Counted from the stretch's first letter, positions 33,900 to 43,021 are shown. The stretch: 64,000 nucleotides of DNA from Rhodopseudomonas_A sp036404135 (GCF_036404135.1 NZ_DASWPE010000096.1:38558-102557), one strand, 5' to 3'. The notes: generated by a model from the letters alone, not told the origin. Translations and numbers: made by a program.

Positions 33900-35489
33900 A
33901 TGAACAGACGTGAATTTGCCAAACTCGGTCTTGCCGCGGGCATGCTCAGCATCGGTGGTTTTCCGATCGGCGTGAGCCGCGCGGCGGGGCAGACCCGCGG
34001 CGGCACGCTCAACACCATCATCCAGCCGGAGCCGCCGATCCTGGTCACCGCGCTCAATCAGCAGCAGCCGACGCTGACGCTCGGCGGCAAGATCTATGAA
34101 AGCCTGTTGCGCTACGATTTCGATCTCAAGCCGCTGCCCGGGCTGGCGCAATCCTGGGAGGTGTCGCCGGACCGGCTGACCTACACCTTCAAGCTGTTTC
34201 CCAACATCACCTTCCACGACGGTACGCCGCTGACCTCCGAGGACGTGGTGTTCTCGGTGATGAAGGTTCTGATCGAGAACCACTCCCGCGCCCGCTCCAC
34301 CTTCTCGCGGATCGACAAGGCCGAGGCGCCTGACCCGCTCACCGTGGTGTTCAAGCTGAAGGCGCCGTTCTCGCCGTTCCTCACCGCCTTCGACTGCACC
34401 ACCGCGCCGATCGTGCCGAAGCACATTTATGAAGGCAGCGACTTCCGCAAGAATCCGGCCAACGCCCAGGCGATCGGCTGCGGCCCGTTCAAGCTCAAGG
34501 AATGGGTGCGCGGCTCGCACGTTCACCTCGTCAGGCACGAGGGCTATTATCGCCCCGGCGAGCCCTATCTCGACGAGATCATCTATCGCGTGATCCCGGA
34601 CTCCGCCTCGCGCTCGGTGGCGCTGGAGCAGGGCACCGTGCAGCTGACGCAATGGGGCGACGTGGAATCCTTCGAGGTGCCGCGGCTGACCAAACTGCCG
34701 AATCTGGCGATGACCACCAAGGGCTATGAATTCTTCGCGCCGCACCAGTGGCTGGAATTCAACAACCGCATCGCGCCGATGGACGACAAGCGGTTCCGCC
34801 AGGCGGTGATGTACGCGATCGATCGCAAGGCGCTGCTCAATCGGGTGTATTTCGGTCTCGGCAAGATCGCCACCGGGCCGGTGTCGTCGAAGACGAAATT
34901 CTACGAGAAGGACGTCAAGCAGTACGACTACTCGCTCGACAAGGCCAAAGCGCTGCTCGACGAGATGGGGCTGAAGCCCGGCGCCGACGGCAAGCGTGTC
35001 AGCATTCCGTATCTGGTGCCGCCTTACGGCGAATCCCATCAGCGCACCGCGGAGTTCATTCGCCAGTCGCTGGCGCGCGTCGGCGTCGACCTGCAGCTGC
35101 AGGGCATCGATCTCGCCGGCTGGGCCGACAAGTACAGCAACTGGGATTTCTCGATGACCGCGACCGTGGTCTATCAGTTCGGCGATCCGGCGCTCGGCGT
35201 GGCGCGGACCTACGTCTCCTCCAACATCCACAAGGGCATCCTGTTCTCCAACACCGCGGGCTATTCCAATCCGGAGGTCGATCGATTGTTCGAGGAAGCC
35301 GCCGTGGCGGGCGACGACGCCAAGCGCCAGCAATGCTACAGCGCGGCGCAGAAGCTGATCGTCGAGGACGCCCCGGTGGCCTGGCTTTTGGAGATGGATT
35401 ATCCGAACTTCATGGATAAGCGGCTGCAGAACGTGATCACCACAGCGATCGGCGTGCACGACACCTTCGGCACGGTCTCGTTCGCATGA
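33900..35489 (+). CDS. Dpp-type ABC transporter binding protein 3A (SBP_bac_5), Tat signal
   Basis: 529 aa. The N-terminus MNRREFAKLGLAAGMLSIGG is a clear twin-arginine signal. The mature domain has GGTLNTIIQPEPPIL (close to the same region of 1A/1B), LAQSWEVSPDRLTYTFKL, and GCGPFKLKEWVRG. It is co-directional with the GABA genes (43 bp after the TPP enzyme stop) and heads transporter 3. Its ligand may be the substrate of the upstream amidohydrolase. The start overlaps no other gene; GAGGAACG is the likely ribosome-binding site. Confidence 0.88.
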   Translation: MNRREFAKLGLAAGMLSIGGFPIGVSRAAGQTRGGTLNTIIQPEPPILVTALNQQQPTLTLGGKIYESLLRYDFDLKPLPGLAQSWEVSPDRLTYTFKLFPNITFHDGTPLTSEDVVFSVMKVLIENHSRARSTFSRIDKAEAPDPLTVVFKLKAPFSPFLTAFDCTTAPIVPKHIYEGSDFRKNPANAQAIGCGPFKLKEWVRGSHVHLVRHEGYYRPGEPYLDEIIYRVIPDSASRSVALEQGTVQLTQWGDVESFEVPRLTKLPNLAMTTKGYEFFAPHQWLEFNNRIAPMDDKRFRQAVMYAIDRKALLNRVYFGLGKIATGPVSSKTKFYEKDVKQYDYSLDKAKALLDEMGLKPGADGKRVSIPYLVPPYGESHQRTAEFIRQSLARVGVDLQLQGIDLAGWADKYSNWDFSMTATVVYQFGDPALGVARTYVSSNIHKGILFSNTAGYSNPEVDRLFEEAAVAGDDAKRQQCYSAAQKLIVEDAPVAWLLEMDYPNFMDKRLQNVITTAIGVHDTFGTVSFA

Positions 35490-36508
35490 GCGTGATGGCG
35501 CTGGATACCAAGGCGGGCCGCGGCGTCGCCGTGGCCCTGGCGGTCCTAGGCTGGCTGGCGCGGTTCGTCGCGGTGGTGCTGGTGATCGCGACTTTCAACT
35601 TTGTTCTGGTGCACGCCGCCCCCGGCGATCCGGCCCAGGTGATCGCCGGCCAGAGTGGCTCGGCGGACGCCAAATTGCTCGCCCAGCTGCGCGCCGAATA
35701 CGGCCTCGACAAGCCTTATCCGGTGCAGCTCGCCACCTATCTGAAACGCATCGTCACCCTGGATCTCGGCTATTCCTATCGCCAGCAGCGCAGCGTGCTG
35801 TCGCTGCTCGGCGAACGGCTGCCGGCGACCTTGCTGCTGACCTGCACGGCGTTCTTTCTGGCGCTCGCCGCCGGCGTGCTGCTCGGCACGCTGGCGGGAA
35901 TGCGCGCCGGCAAATGGAGCGACACCGTGCTGACCATCGTGTCGCTGCTGCTCTACGCCATGCCGGTGTTCTGGCTCGGGCTGATGCTGGTGCTGCTGTT
36001 CTCGGTCAAGCTGGATTGGCTGCCGGCGTTCGGCTATGTCACGATCGGCGTGGAGATGACGGCGTTCGAGCGGCTGCGCGACATCGCTTCGCATCTGGTG
36101 TTGCCGGCGGTCTCGCTGGCGGCGGTGCATATGGCGATTTATGCCCGGCTGATGCGCTCCTCGGTGATCGAGCTCGCGCATCAGGATTTCATCAAGACCG
36201 CGCGCGCCAAGGGCTTGAAGCAAGGGCGCATCGTCGCCCGTCACATCCTGCGCAACGCCATCCTGCCGGTGGTCACGGTGGCCGGCATGCAGGCCGGCGC
36301 GCTGGTCGGCGGCGCGGTGGTGATCGAGACGGTGTTCGCCTGGCCGGGGCTCGGCCGGCTGACCTACGACGCGGTGTTGCAGCGCGACTATCCGGTGATG
36401 CTCGGCATCTTCCTGATGATGTCGGTGATCGTCATCCTGCTCAACCTGGTGACCGACGCGATCTACCGGCTGGTCGATCCGCGGGTTTCGCTGCGTGCGG
36501 CCTCATGA
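35486..36508 (+). CDS. Dpp-type ABC transporter permease 3B (DppB-like)
   Basis: 340 aa, start overlapping the binding-protein stop (ATGA). VVLVIATFNFVLVHAAPGDPAQVIAGQSG, the coupling loop FIKTARAKGLKQGRIVARHILRNAILP and the ending DAIYRLVDPRVSLR are DppB features. A 15-20-residue N-terminal extension before the first helix is unusual but small. Confidence 0.9.
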   Translation: MSVMALDTKAGRGVAVALAVLGWLARFVAVVLVIATFNFVLVHAAPGDPAQVIAGQSGSADAKLLAQLRAEYGLDKPYPVQLATYLKRIVTLDLGYSYRQQRSVLSLLGERLPATLLLTCTAFFLALAAGVLLGTLAGMRAGKWSDTVLTIVSLLLYAMPVFWLGLMLVLLFSVKLDWLPAFGYVTIGVEMTAFERLRDIASHLVLPAVSLAAVHMAIYARLMRSSVIELAHQDFIKTARAKGLKQGRIVARHILRNAILPVVTVAGMQAGALVGGAVVIETVFAWPGLGRLTYDAVLQRDYPVMLGIFLMMSVIVILLNLVTDAIYRLVDPRVSLRAAS

Positions 36509-36521
36509 GCGGAGTTTGATC

Positions 36522-37361
36522 ATGGATACGCTCAAGACCTTCCTGCGCCACCCGACCGGCGTGATCGGCCTGGTGATCCTGCTCGCGGTGATCGTGCTCG
36601 CCGCGGTCGCGCCGGCGCTGTTTCCCGACGATCCCTGGGAGATGGTCGGCGCGCCGTTCCAGCCGCCGCTCAGCGAGGGGCTGTGGCTCGGCTCCGACAT
36701 GCTCGGCCGCGACGTCGCCGCCGGCATTGCCCATGGCGCGCGGGTGTCGCTCAGCATCGGCGTCGCCTCGACGCTCGCCGCATTGTTCATCGGCGTGGTG
36801 GTCGGCGCCATCGCCGGCTATTTCGGCGGCAAGGTCGACGACCTGATGATGCGCGTCACCGAACTGTTCCAGACCATCCCGGGTTTCATCCTGGCGATCC
36901 TGCTGGTGGCGACGCTGGGGCCGACGCTGAGCAATGTGATCATCGCGATCGGCGCGGTGAGTTGGCCGCCCTTGGCGCGATTGACGCGGGCGGAATTCCT
37001 GCGGCTGCGCGGCCGCGAATTCGTCCAGGCGGCGGTGTGCCAGGGCCAGCCGCCGATGGTGGTGGTGCTGCGCCACATCCTGCCCAACGCGATCTCGCCG
37101 ATCATCGTCACCGGCTCGCTGACCATCGCCACCGCGATCCTGATTGAAAGCGCACTGAGCTTCCTCGGGCTCGGCGATCCCAACCTGATGTCCTGGGGCT
37201 TCATGATCGGCGCCTCGCGCACCGTGATGCGCCAGGCCTGGTGGATGAGCGTGTTTCCCGGCATCGCCATCCTGCTCACCGTGCTCGCGATCAATCTGGT
37301 CGGCGAGGGACTGAACGACACGCTCAACCCGCGCATCTCCAGAAGGGGCCGAACCGTATGA
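36522..37361 (+). CDS. Dpp-type ABC transporter permease 3C (DppC-like)
   Basis: 279 aa from the ATG at 36522, with GGAG about 8 bases upstream; an in-frame ATG at 36495 would overlap permease 3B. Signatures: LWLGSDMLGRDVAAGIAHGARVSLSIG, coupling loop LRGREFVQAAVCQGQPPMVVVLRHILPN, ALSFLGLGDPNLMSWGFMI, GEGLNDTLNPRIS. Overlaps the ATPase start by 4 bp. Confidence 0.9.
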   Translation: MDTLKTFLRHPTGVIGLVILLAVIVLAAVAPALFPDDPWEMVGAPFQPPLSEGLWLGSDMLGRDVAAGIAHGARVSLSIGVASTLAALFIGVVVGAIAGYFGGKVDDLMMRVTELFQTIPGFILAILLVATLGPTLSNVIIAIGAVSWPPLARLTRAEFLRLRGREFVQAAVCQGQPPMVVVLRHILPNAISPIIVTGSLTIATAILIESALSFLGLGDPNLMSWGFMIGASRTVMRQAWWMSVFPGIAILLTVLAINLVGEGLNDTLNPRISRRGRTV

Positions 37362-39013
37362 CCGACGATGTCCTGCTGTCGATCGAGAATCTGTCGGTGG
37401 CGCTGCCGCAGGGCGGCGACCGCGGCTTCGCGGTCGAGGAGGTGTCGCTGAGCGTGCGCCGCAACGAGATCGTCTGCCTGGTCGGCGAATCCGGCTCCGG
37501 CAAGTCGATCACCGCGCATGCCGTGCTGCGGCTGTTGCCGGACAATCTCGCCGTCGCCGCCGGCGCGATCCGGTTTCAGGGCGCCGATCTCGCCGCCGCC
37601 GACGAGGCCAGCATGCGGGGGCTGCGCGGCGGTCCGATCTCGATGATCTTCCAGGAGCCGCTCAGCGCGCTCAATCCGCTGGCGCGGGTCGGCGACCAGA
37701 TCGCCGAAGCGATCCTCACCCACGCCCGGCCGCGGCCGAGCAAGACGGCGCTCGACGCAAGGGTGCTGGAACTGGTCGCCGCGGTCGGCCTGCCGGACCC
37801 CGCGAGCTTGGTGCGCAGCTATCCGTTCCAGCTCTCCGGCGGCCAGCGTCAGCGCATCATGATCGCGATGGCGATGTCGAACAATCCGGCGCTCTTGCTC
37901 GCCGACGAGCCGACCACCGCGCTGGACGTCACCACCCAGAAGCAGATCCTGCTGCTGATCCGCAAATTGCAGGCCGAGCGCGGCATGGGCGTGTTGTTCA
38001 TCACCCACGATTTCGGCGTGGTCGCCGATATCGCCGACCGCGTCGTGGTGATGCGCGGCGGCCGCGTGGTCGAGCAGGGCAGCGTCGACGAGGTGTTGCA
38101 CGCGCCGAAGGACGACTACACCAAGGCGCTGATCGCGGCGGTGCCGGGCTCGCGGCCGGCCTCCAGCCTCGATCGCGGGATCCGCGGCGATCCGTTGCTC
38201 GACGCGCAGGGCCTGAACAAGACCTTCGTCACCGGGCAGGGGCTGTTTCGGCCGGATCGCCGGGTGGCGGCGGTGCAGGACGTGGCGCTGACGTTGCGGC
38301 CGCGCGAGACCGTGGCGGTGGTCGGCGAATCCGGCTCCGGCAAGTCGACGCTGGGCCGCATCATCATGCGGCTGATCGAGCCGGACACCGGCGCGATCGA
38401 TTTCGACGGCACCGATTTCCTCGAGCTGCGCGGCGTGCAACTGCGCTCGATGCGCCGCAAGGTGCAGATCGTGTTTCAGGACCCCTACGCCGCGCTCGAT
38501 CCGCGGCAGAAGGTCGGCGACGCCATCGCCCGGGGGCCGATGGCTTACGGCGTGCCGGCCGCCGAGGCGATCGCCGATGCCAAGCGGCTGTTGGCAAGGG
38601 TCGGGCTCAAGGACAGCGCCGCGGAGCGCTATCCGCACGAATTCTCCGGCGGCCAGCGGCAACGCATCTGCATCGCCCGGGCGTTGGCGCTGAAGCCCTT
38701 GGTGCTGGTGGCGGACGAAGCGGTGTCGGCGCTCGACGTCTCGGTGCAGGCGCAGATCCTGGCGCTGCTCGCCGAATTACGCGAGGAAATGAATCTGGCG
38801 ATGCTGTTCATCACCCATGATCTGCGGGTCGCCGCCGAGATCGCCGATCGCATCGTGGTGATGCGGCGCGGCGCGATCGTCGAGCAGGGCGAGACCCGCT
38901 CGGTGTTCAGCACGCCGCAGCACGCCTATACCCGCGCTCTGCTCGACGCGATTCCGGGGCGCAGCCTGTTCGCCGGTCCGCAGGCCGCACCCGCCGGCGT
39001 CATGCGGGCCTGA
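37358..39013 (+). CDS. Fused double ABC ATPase 3DF (DppD-DppF fusion)
   Basis: 551 aa with two complete ATPase domains. Domain 1: GESGSGKS, IFQEPLSALNP, LSGGQRQR, LLLADEP, FITHDFG. Domain 2: GESGSGKS, VFQDPYAALDP, FSGGQRQR, VLVADEA, FITHDLR. The arrangement matches the fused ATPase of transporter 2, including the DEA ending of the second Walker B, while transporter 1 uses two separate ATPases. It is the last gene of the GABA/transporter-3 run. Confidence 0.9.
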   Translation: MTDDVLLSIENLSVALPQGGDRGFAVEEVSLSVRRNEIVCLVGESGSGKSITAHAVLRLLPDNLAVAAGAIRFQGADLAAADEASMRGLRGGPISMIFQEPLSALNPLARVGDQIAEAILTHARPRPSKTALDARVLELVAAVGLPDPASLVRSYPFQLSGGQRQRIMIAMAMSNNPALLLADEPTTALDVTTQKQILLLIRKLQAERGMGVLFITHDFGVVADIADRVVVMRGGRVVEQGSVDEVLHAPKDDYTKALIAAVPGSRPASSLDRGIRGDPLLDAQGLNKTFVTGQGLFRPDRRVAAVQDVALTLRPRETVAVVGESGSGKSTLGRIIMRLIEPDTGAIDFDGTDFLELRGVQLRSMRRKVQIVFQDPYAALDPRQKVGDAIARGPMAYGVPAAEAIADAKRLLARVGLKDSAAERYPHEFSGGQRQRICIARALALKPLVLVADEAVSALDVSVQAQILALLAELREEMNLAMLFITHDLRVAAEIADRIVVMRRGAIVEQGETRSVFSTPQHAYTRALLDAIPGRSLFAGPQAAPAGVMRA

Positions 39014-39022
39014 TCGCGGCGG

Positions 39023-39334
39023 CTATTTGGAATCGGGGTCCGCGGCTGTGGCTGCGCCGTCCGCCGGCGCCGCCGCGCCGCGTTGGCAATCCATCGAGAA
39101 CACCAATTCGCCGCGCGCGGTGCGGCCGATCGGCTGACACGGCGCGAAGCGATCGCTGACGTCGGCGGCGACTGGCGCGAGGCTGGGCGCCGTCGACGCC
39201 GCGGCGGTCGTCGGCGCGGTCGATGTCGAGGACGCGATCAGGCTGCCGAGGTTGCGGTACAGAAATAGCGCGGTGAAACCGATCGCGCCGACCACGATCA
39301 TCACCCGCAAAAACCACTTGGAAAATTCGTGCAT
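39023..39334 (-). CDS. Small membrane-anchored hypothetical protein
   Basis: 103 aa. One N-terminal transmembrane helix (FLRVMIVVGAIGFTALFLY, residues 8-26) is followed by a Ser/Thr/Ala/Pro-rich linker and a short tail with two cysteines (APCQPIG...VFSMDCQRG) that could form a disulfide outside the inner membrane. I do not recognise the family. The stop is 10 bp from the stop of the convergent transporter-3 ATPase. Confidence 0.6.
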   Translation of the reverse strand: MHEFSKWFLRVMIVVGAIGFTALFLYRNLGSLIASSTSTAPTTAAASTAPSLAPVAADVSDRFAPCQPIGRTARGELVFSMDCQRGAAAPADGAATAADPDSK

Positions 39335-39520
39335 CGTCCCACTCCCAACCGGCGCCGCAGCCAGCCACGCGGTGTGTGACGCAGTTAGCCGCCGCCGGCG
39401 GCGCTCTGCAATACGGCTTCAGCCTAACCCACCAGCCGAACCGGCGGCAGATGTCCCGCCGTGGGCTTGCTGAAGCCGGCAATCGCGCTTCGCCGCAACA
39501 AGCCGGCCCGATGGTGCGGT

Positions 39521-40174
39521 TCAGGCCGGGCGGTGACGCCGCGCCGGCTTGTCCGCCTTCGCCGCCAGTGCCAGCGCCGCGACGGCGACCACGCGGTCGA
39601 TCACGCCGTCGACGTCGTTGAGATCGCAGCGGCCGTCCGACAGCTTCTGCAATCGCTCGCTGTCGCGGATGGTGTGGTGCGCCATCGCGAGCGCAAAATG
39701 CAGCCCCCAGAAAATCTCCACCTCGGGCAGCGCCGGCAGCGCGCGGCGCAGCGCCGCGGCGAATTTGCGCAAGTGATCGACCTCGCGGTTCTTGATGGCG
39801 CGGATCGGCGCGATCGCCTCGATCGAGGCGCGGATCATGAAGCGCGCGGCGTCGGAGCGCTGCTGATCGGGGCCGAGACAGCCGCGCAAGGTCGGGCCGA
39901 CCAGCGCCCGCAGCACCTCTTCGATCGGTGCGCGGCCGCCGCCGGCCGCTTCCGCGGCCTTCAATTCATTGAGCCGCTCGCGGTTGGTGGCAAGCGAGCG
40001 GCTGACGAACAATTCGGTGATCAATTCGTCTTTGGAGCCGAAATGATAGTTCACCGCGGCGAGGTTGACGCCGGCTTCGGCGACGATGTCGCGCAGCGTC
40101 ACCTCGGAAAAGCCGCGCGCGGCATAGAGCCGCTCGGCCGCTGTGAGGATCGCGCTGCGGGTATCGGTCGACAT
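39521..40174 (-). CDS. TetR-family transcriptional regulator
   Basis: 217 aa from the ATG at 40174. The N-terminal helix-turn-helix AILTAAERLYAARGFSEVTL/RDIVAEAGVNLAAVNYHFGSK (residues about 7-50) is textbook TetR. The C-terminal effector domain contains LRKFAAALRRALPALPEVEI and resembles regulators of acyl-CoA/fatty-acid genes (CerR/CecR-like C-terminus is possible). Divergent from the acyl-CoA dehydrogenase gene, with a strong palindrome between the two, so it probably represses both itself and the fatty-acid-type operon, with an acyl-CoA as likely effector (inference). Confidence 0.85.
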   Translation of the reverse strand: MSTDTRSAILTAAERLYAARGFSEVTLRDIVAEAGVNLAAVNYHFGSKDELITELFVSRSLATNRERLNELKAAEAAGGGRAPIEEVLRALVGPTLRGCLGPDQQRSDAARFMIRASIEAIAPIRAIKNREVDHLRKFAAALRRALPALPEVEIFWGLHFALAMAHHTIRDSERLQKLSDGRCDLNDVDGVIDRVVAVAALALAAKADKPARRHRPA

Positions 40175-40208
40175 CCTAAGCCAAAGTGTGAGGGGTGGGA
40201 TCTTGCAA

Positions 40209-40239
40209 TTCAAACGCTTGTATGAAACAATCGTTTGAA
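40209..40239. promoter_or_regulatory. Palindromic operator between tetR and the acyl-CoA dehydrogenase gene
   Basis: A 31-bp inverted repeat with perfect outer arms TTCAAACG (40209-40216) and CGTTTGAA (40232-40239). Inside are inner arms TTGT (40218-40221) and ACAA. It can also be read as two 10-bp units, CAAACGCTTG and CAATCGTTTG, as in TetR sites bound by two dimers. It lies 35 bp upstream of the tetR start, in the right place for autoregulation and control of the divergent operon. Confidence 0.65.
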
Positions 40240-40410
40240 CGAGGGGAGTTGTCAATGCGCGCCGTTGCGCCTGACGCGCTTCCCGTCAGAAATTCCGTCC
40301 GGCGGCCGCCGCAACGGCCTGCGCATCGCGCAAAATGGCCTTGCGGCGGGGGCGCGACGGCGAGACAGTGCCGCGCAAAGAAGTGCTGCAAAAACCTGAG
40401 GAACGCTTCC

Positions 40411-41649
40411 ATGGATTTCAACCTGTCTGACCGCCAGCGCGAATGGCTCGATCGCGTCAACGCCTTCATGGACGCGCATGTGCGGCCGGCGGTGCCGATC
40501 TACAGGGAGCAGGACGAGGCCGGCGAGCGCTGGAAGGTGATCCCGATCCTCGAAGACCTGAAGAAGAAGGCCAAGGCCGAAGGGCTGTGGAATATGTTCA
40601 TGCCGCCGTCGTCGCATGAGGATGACGAGTTCCGCGGCGCCGGCCTCAGCAATCTGGAATACGCGCTGCTCGCCGAGCAGATGGGCCGCATCGGCTTTGC
40701 CTCGGAAGTGTTCAACTGCTCGGCGCCGGACACCGGCAACATGGAAGTGCTGATGCGCTACGGCAGCAAGGAGCACAAGCGCAAATGGCTTCGACCGTTG
40801 ATGGACGGCGAGATCCGTTCCGCCTTCCTGATGACCGAACCCGCGGTGGCCTCGTCAGATGCCACCAACATCGAGACCCGGATCGAGCGCGACGGCGACG
40901 ACTATGTCATCAACGGCCGCAAATGGTGGTCGTCCGGCGTCGGCGATCCGCGCTGCGCGGTGCTGATCGTGATGGGCAAGACCGATCCCGGCGCGGCGCG
41001 GCATCAGCAGCAATCGCAGATTCTGGTGCCGCGCGACGCCAAGGGCATCACGGTGGAAAAGATGCTGCCGGTGTTCGGCTTCGACGACGCGCCGCACGGC
41101 CACGGCCAGGTGCTGCTCGACAACGTCCGCGTCCCGGCCAGCAACATCCTGCTCGGCGAGGGCAGGGGCTTTGAAATCGCGCAAGGAAGGCTCGGCCCCG
41201 GCCGCATCCATCACTGCATGCGCACCATCGGCAAGGCCGAGGAGGCGCTGGAGAAGATGGTGAAGCGATTGTCGTCGCGCACCGCGTTCGGCAAGAAAAT
41301 CATCGAATATTCGATCTGGGAGCAACGCATCGCCGAGGCGCGCACCGACATCGAGATGAACCGGCTGTTGTGCCTGAAGGCCGCCGACATGATGGACAAG
41401 GTCGGCAACAAGACCGCGCAGCTCGAGATCGCGATGATCAAGGTCGCGGCGCCGAACATGGCGCTGCGCATCATCGACAACGCGATCCAGGCGTTCGGCG
41501 GCGCCGGCGTCTCCGACGACGCCGGTCTCGCCAAGGACTACGCGCATATGCGCACCATGCGTCTCGCCGACGGCCCGGACGAGGTGCACAACCGCGCCAT
41601 CGCGCGGCTCGAATTGCGCAAATACGCCAACGCGCCGGCCAAGCACTGA
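40411..41649 (+). CDS. Acyl-CoA dehydrogenase (ACAD10/11- or LvaC-like)
   Basis: 412 aa from the ATG at 40411; upstream in-frame sequence is the control region. The FAD/acyl-CoA motifs are FLMTEPAVASSDATNIETRIERDG (split FLMTEPAVASSDATN, residues 139-153), KWWSSG, and the C-terminal DAIQ-type stretch NAIQAFGGAGVSDDAGLAKD. The TEPxVASSDATN form and the adjacency to an aminoglycoside-phosphotransferase-like kinase are typical of the ACAD10/11 group. It is followed 12 bp later by that kinase gene. FAD enzyme, cytoplasmic; the chain-length and substrate are unknown. Confidence 0.85.
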   Translation: MDFNLSDRQREWLDRVNAFMDAHVRPAVPIYREQDEAGERWKVIPILEDLKKKAKAEGLWNMFMPPSSHEDDEFRGAGLSNLEYALLAEQMGRIGFASEVFNCSAPDTGNMEVLMRYGSKEHKRKWLRPLMDGEIRSAFLMTEPAVASSDATNIETRIERDGDDYVINGRKWWSSGVGDPRCAVLIVMGKTDPGAARHQQQSQILVPRDAKGITVEKMLPVFGFDDAPHGHGQVLLDNVRVPASNILLGEGRGFEIAQGRLGPGRIHHCMRTIGKAEEALEKMVKRLSSRTAFGKKIIEYSIWEQRIAEARTDIEMNRLLCLKAADMMDKVGNKTAQLEIAMIKVAAPNMALRIIDNAIQAFGGAGVSDDAGLAKDYAHMRTMRLADGPDEVHNRAIARLELRKYANAPAKH

Positions 41650-41661
41650 AGCGGGGACAAC

Positions 41662-42723
41662 GTGAGCGAAGCCGTGCGCAGGGACGAGGAGTTTTCCGGC
41701 ACCAAGCCGGTCGAGGAGCGTCACAAGATTGACGAAGCAAGCCTCGACCGTTGGATGCAGCACAATGTCGTGGGCTATGCTGGGCCTTTGACCGTGCTGC
41801 AGTTCAAGGGCGGCCAGTCCAACCCGACCTATCGGCTGGATACGCCGGCGCGCGCTTATGTGATGCGCAGGAAGCCGTTCGGCAAATTGCTGCCGTCGGC
41901 GCATGCGGTCGATCGCGAGTTCAAGGTGATCGCAGCACTCGGCGCGAAGGGCTTTCCGGTCGCCAAGGCTTACGCGCTGTGCACCGACGACGCGGTGATC
42001 GGGGCTGCGTTCTACGTCATGTCGATGGAGCAGGGCCGGATCTTCTGGGATTCGACGCTGCCGCAATTGCCGCGCGAGGCGCGCCGCGCGATCTACACCG
42101 CCAAGATCGAGACGCTGGCGAAACTGCACAGCTACGATCCGGAGACAATCGGGCTCGGCGACTTCGGCAAGCCCGGCAATTACTTCGCCCGTCAGGTCGA
42201 TCGCTGGACCAAGCAGTACCGCGCCTCGGAGACCCAGAGCATTCCGGAGATGGACCGGCTGATCGACTGGCTGCCGCGCAGCGTGCCGCAGCAGGCCGGA
42301 ATCTGCGTGGTGCATGGCGACTATCGCATCGACAACATGGTGTTTCACGCCACCGAGCCCAAGGTGCAGGCGGTGCTGGATTGGGAGCTGTCCACGCTCG
42401 GCGATCCGATGGCGGATTTCACGTACCTCTTGATGCAATGGACTATGCCCGGCCTTGCCGAGGTGGATTTCGCCGGGCTCAACATCCCGACCATGGACGA
42501 GGCCGCCGAGATCTACTGCCGCGCCAGCGGCCGCCCCGAGGTGCCAGATCTCAACTGGTACTACGCTTACAATCTGTTTCGCCTCGCCGGCATCACCCAG
42601 GGCATCGCCGGGCGTATCCGCGACGGCACCGCCGCCTCGGCCAAGGCGATGGAAACCGCCGCGCGCACCGTGCCGCTGTCGCAGGCGGCGTGGAGCTACG
42701 CGCAGAAGGCCGGGGCGGGATAG
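41662..42723 (+). CDS. APH-family phosphotransferase (ACAD10/11-linked; LvaA-like kinase)
   Basis: 353 aa from a GTG start 12 bp after the dehydrogenase. Kinase-like fold: ATP-site FKGGQSNPTYRL and YVMRRKP (Lys/Arg anchor), catalytic loop CVVHGDYRIDNMVFH and metal site VLDWELSTLGDPMADF. This is the kinase domain fused to the dehydrogenase in animal ACAD10/11 and separate in bacteria. Characterised relatives (LvaA with LvaC) phosphorylate 4-hydroxyacyl-CoA so that the dehydrogenase partner can convert it to the 3-hydroxy isomer. A role in 4-hydroxyacid breakdown is thus likely by analogy. Confidence 0.8.
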   Translation: MSEAVRRDEEFSGTKPVEERHKIDEASLDRWMQHNVVGYAGPLTVLQFKGGQSNPTYRLDTPARAYVMRRKPFGKLLPSAHAVDREFKVIAALGAKGFPVAKAYALCTDDAVIGAAFYVMSMEQGRIFWDSTLPQLPREARRAIYTAKIETLAKLHSYDPETIGLGDFGKPGNYFARQVDRWTKQYRASETQSIPEMDRLIDWLPRSVPQQAGICVVHGDYRIDNMVFHATEPKVQAVLDWELSTLGDPMADFTYLLMQWTMPGLAEVDFAGLNIPTMDEAAEIYCRASGRPEVPDLNWYYAYNLFRLAGITQGIAGRIRDGTAASAKAMETAARTVPLSQAAWSYAQKAGAG

Positions 42724-42798
42724 GGCGTCGCGTTGAACCCATTCTGTTCAACGGCGCCACGCCGGCCAGGTCGTCGCGATCGAGCGAAGCGTCTCCAC

Positions 42799-42917
42799 GC
42801 GTCGTCCCTGCGCAGGCAGGGACCTATCACCCCTGGCGTTCGCGATCAGCAATGTCCCTGGCCATCGCGCAAAAAGAGATTCCGCGCCGTATGGGTCCCT
42901 GCATGCGCAGGGACGAC
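42799..42917. repeat. Intergenic palindromic repeat element
   Basis: Left arm CGTCGTCCCTGCGCAGGCAG and following GGACC (42799-42823) is the near inverse of right arm GGGTCCCTGCATGCGCAGGG then ACGAC (42891-42915). The two arms also contain inner repeats of the CCCTGCGCA core. The arrangement and the 'GTCCCTGCGCA' ends match palindromic repeats scattered between genes in Bradyrhizobium and Rhodopseudomonas. It separates two convergent genes and could fold as a bidirectional hairpin. Confidence 0.6.
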
Positions 42918-43021
42918 CCGTTGAAATGCGGAGGCCACTTCGCGGCCGAGGTGCGAGCGGCACGCTCCCCTGAAGCCATCGCCCAGCGACCGCCGCGGAA
43001 CATCACGCGACGAGGCGCCCT

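Noticed and set aside
33857..33913. 18-residue frame between the TPP enzyme and binding protein 3A
   Set aside because: It overlaps both neighbours by start/stop but is hydrophilic and featureless; probably only the leader carrying the next ribosome-binding site.
42799..42917. CRISPR array or insertion sequence
   Set aside because: Only two inverted arms, no regular spacers and no transposase; fits an intergenic palindromic repeat.
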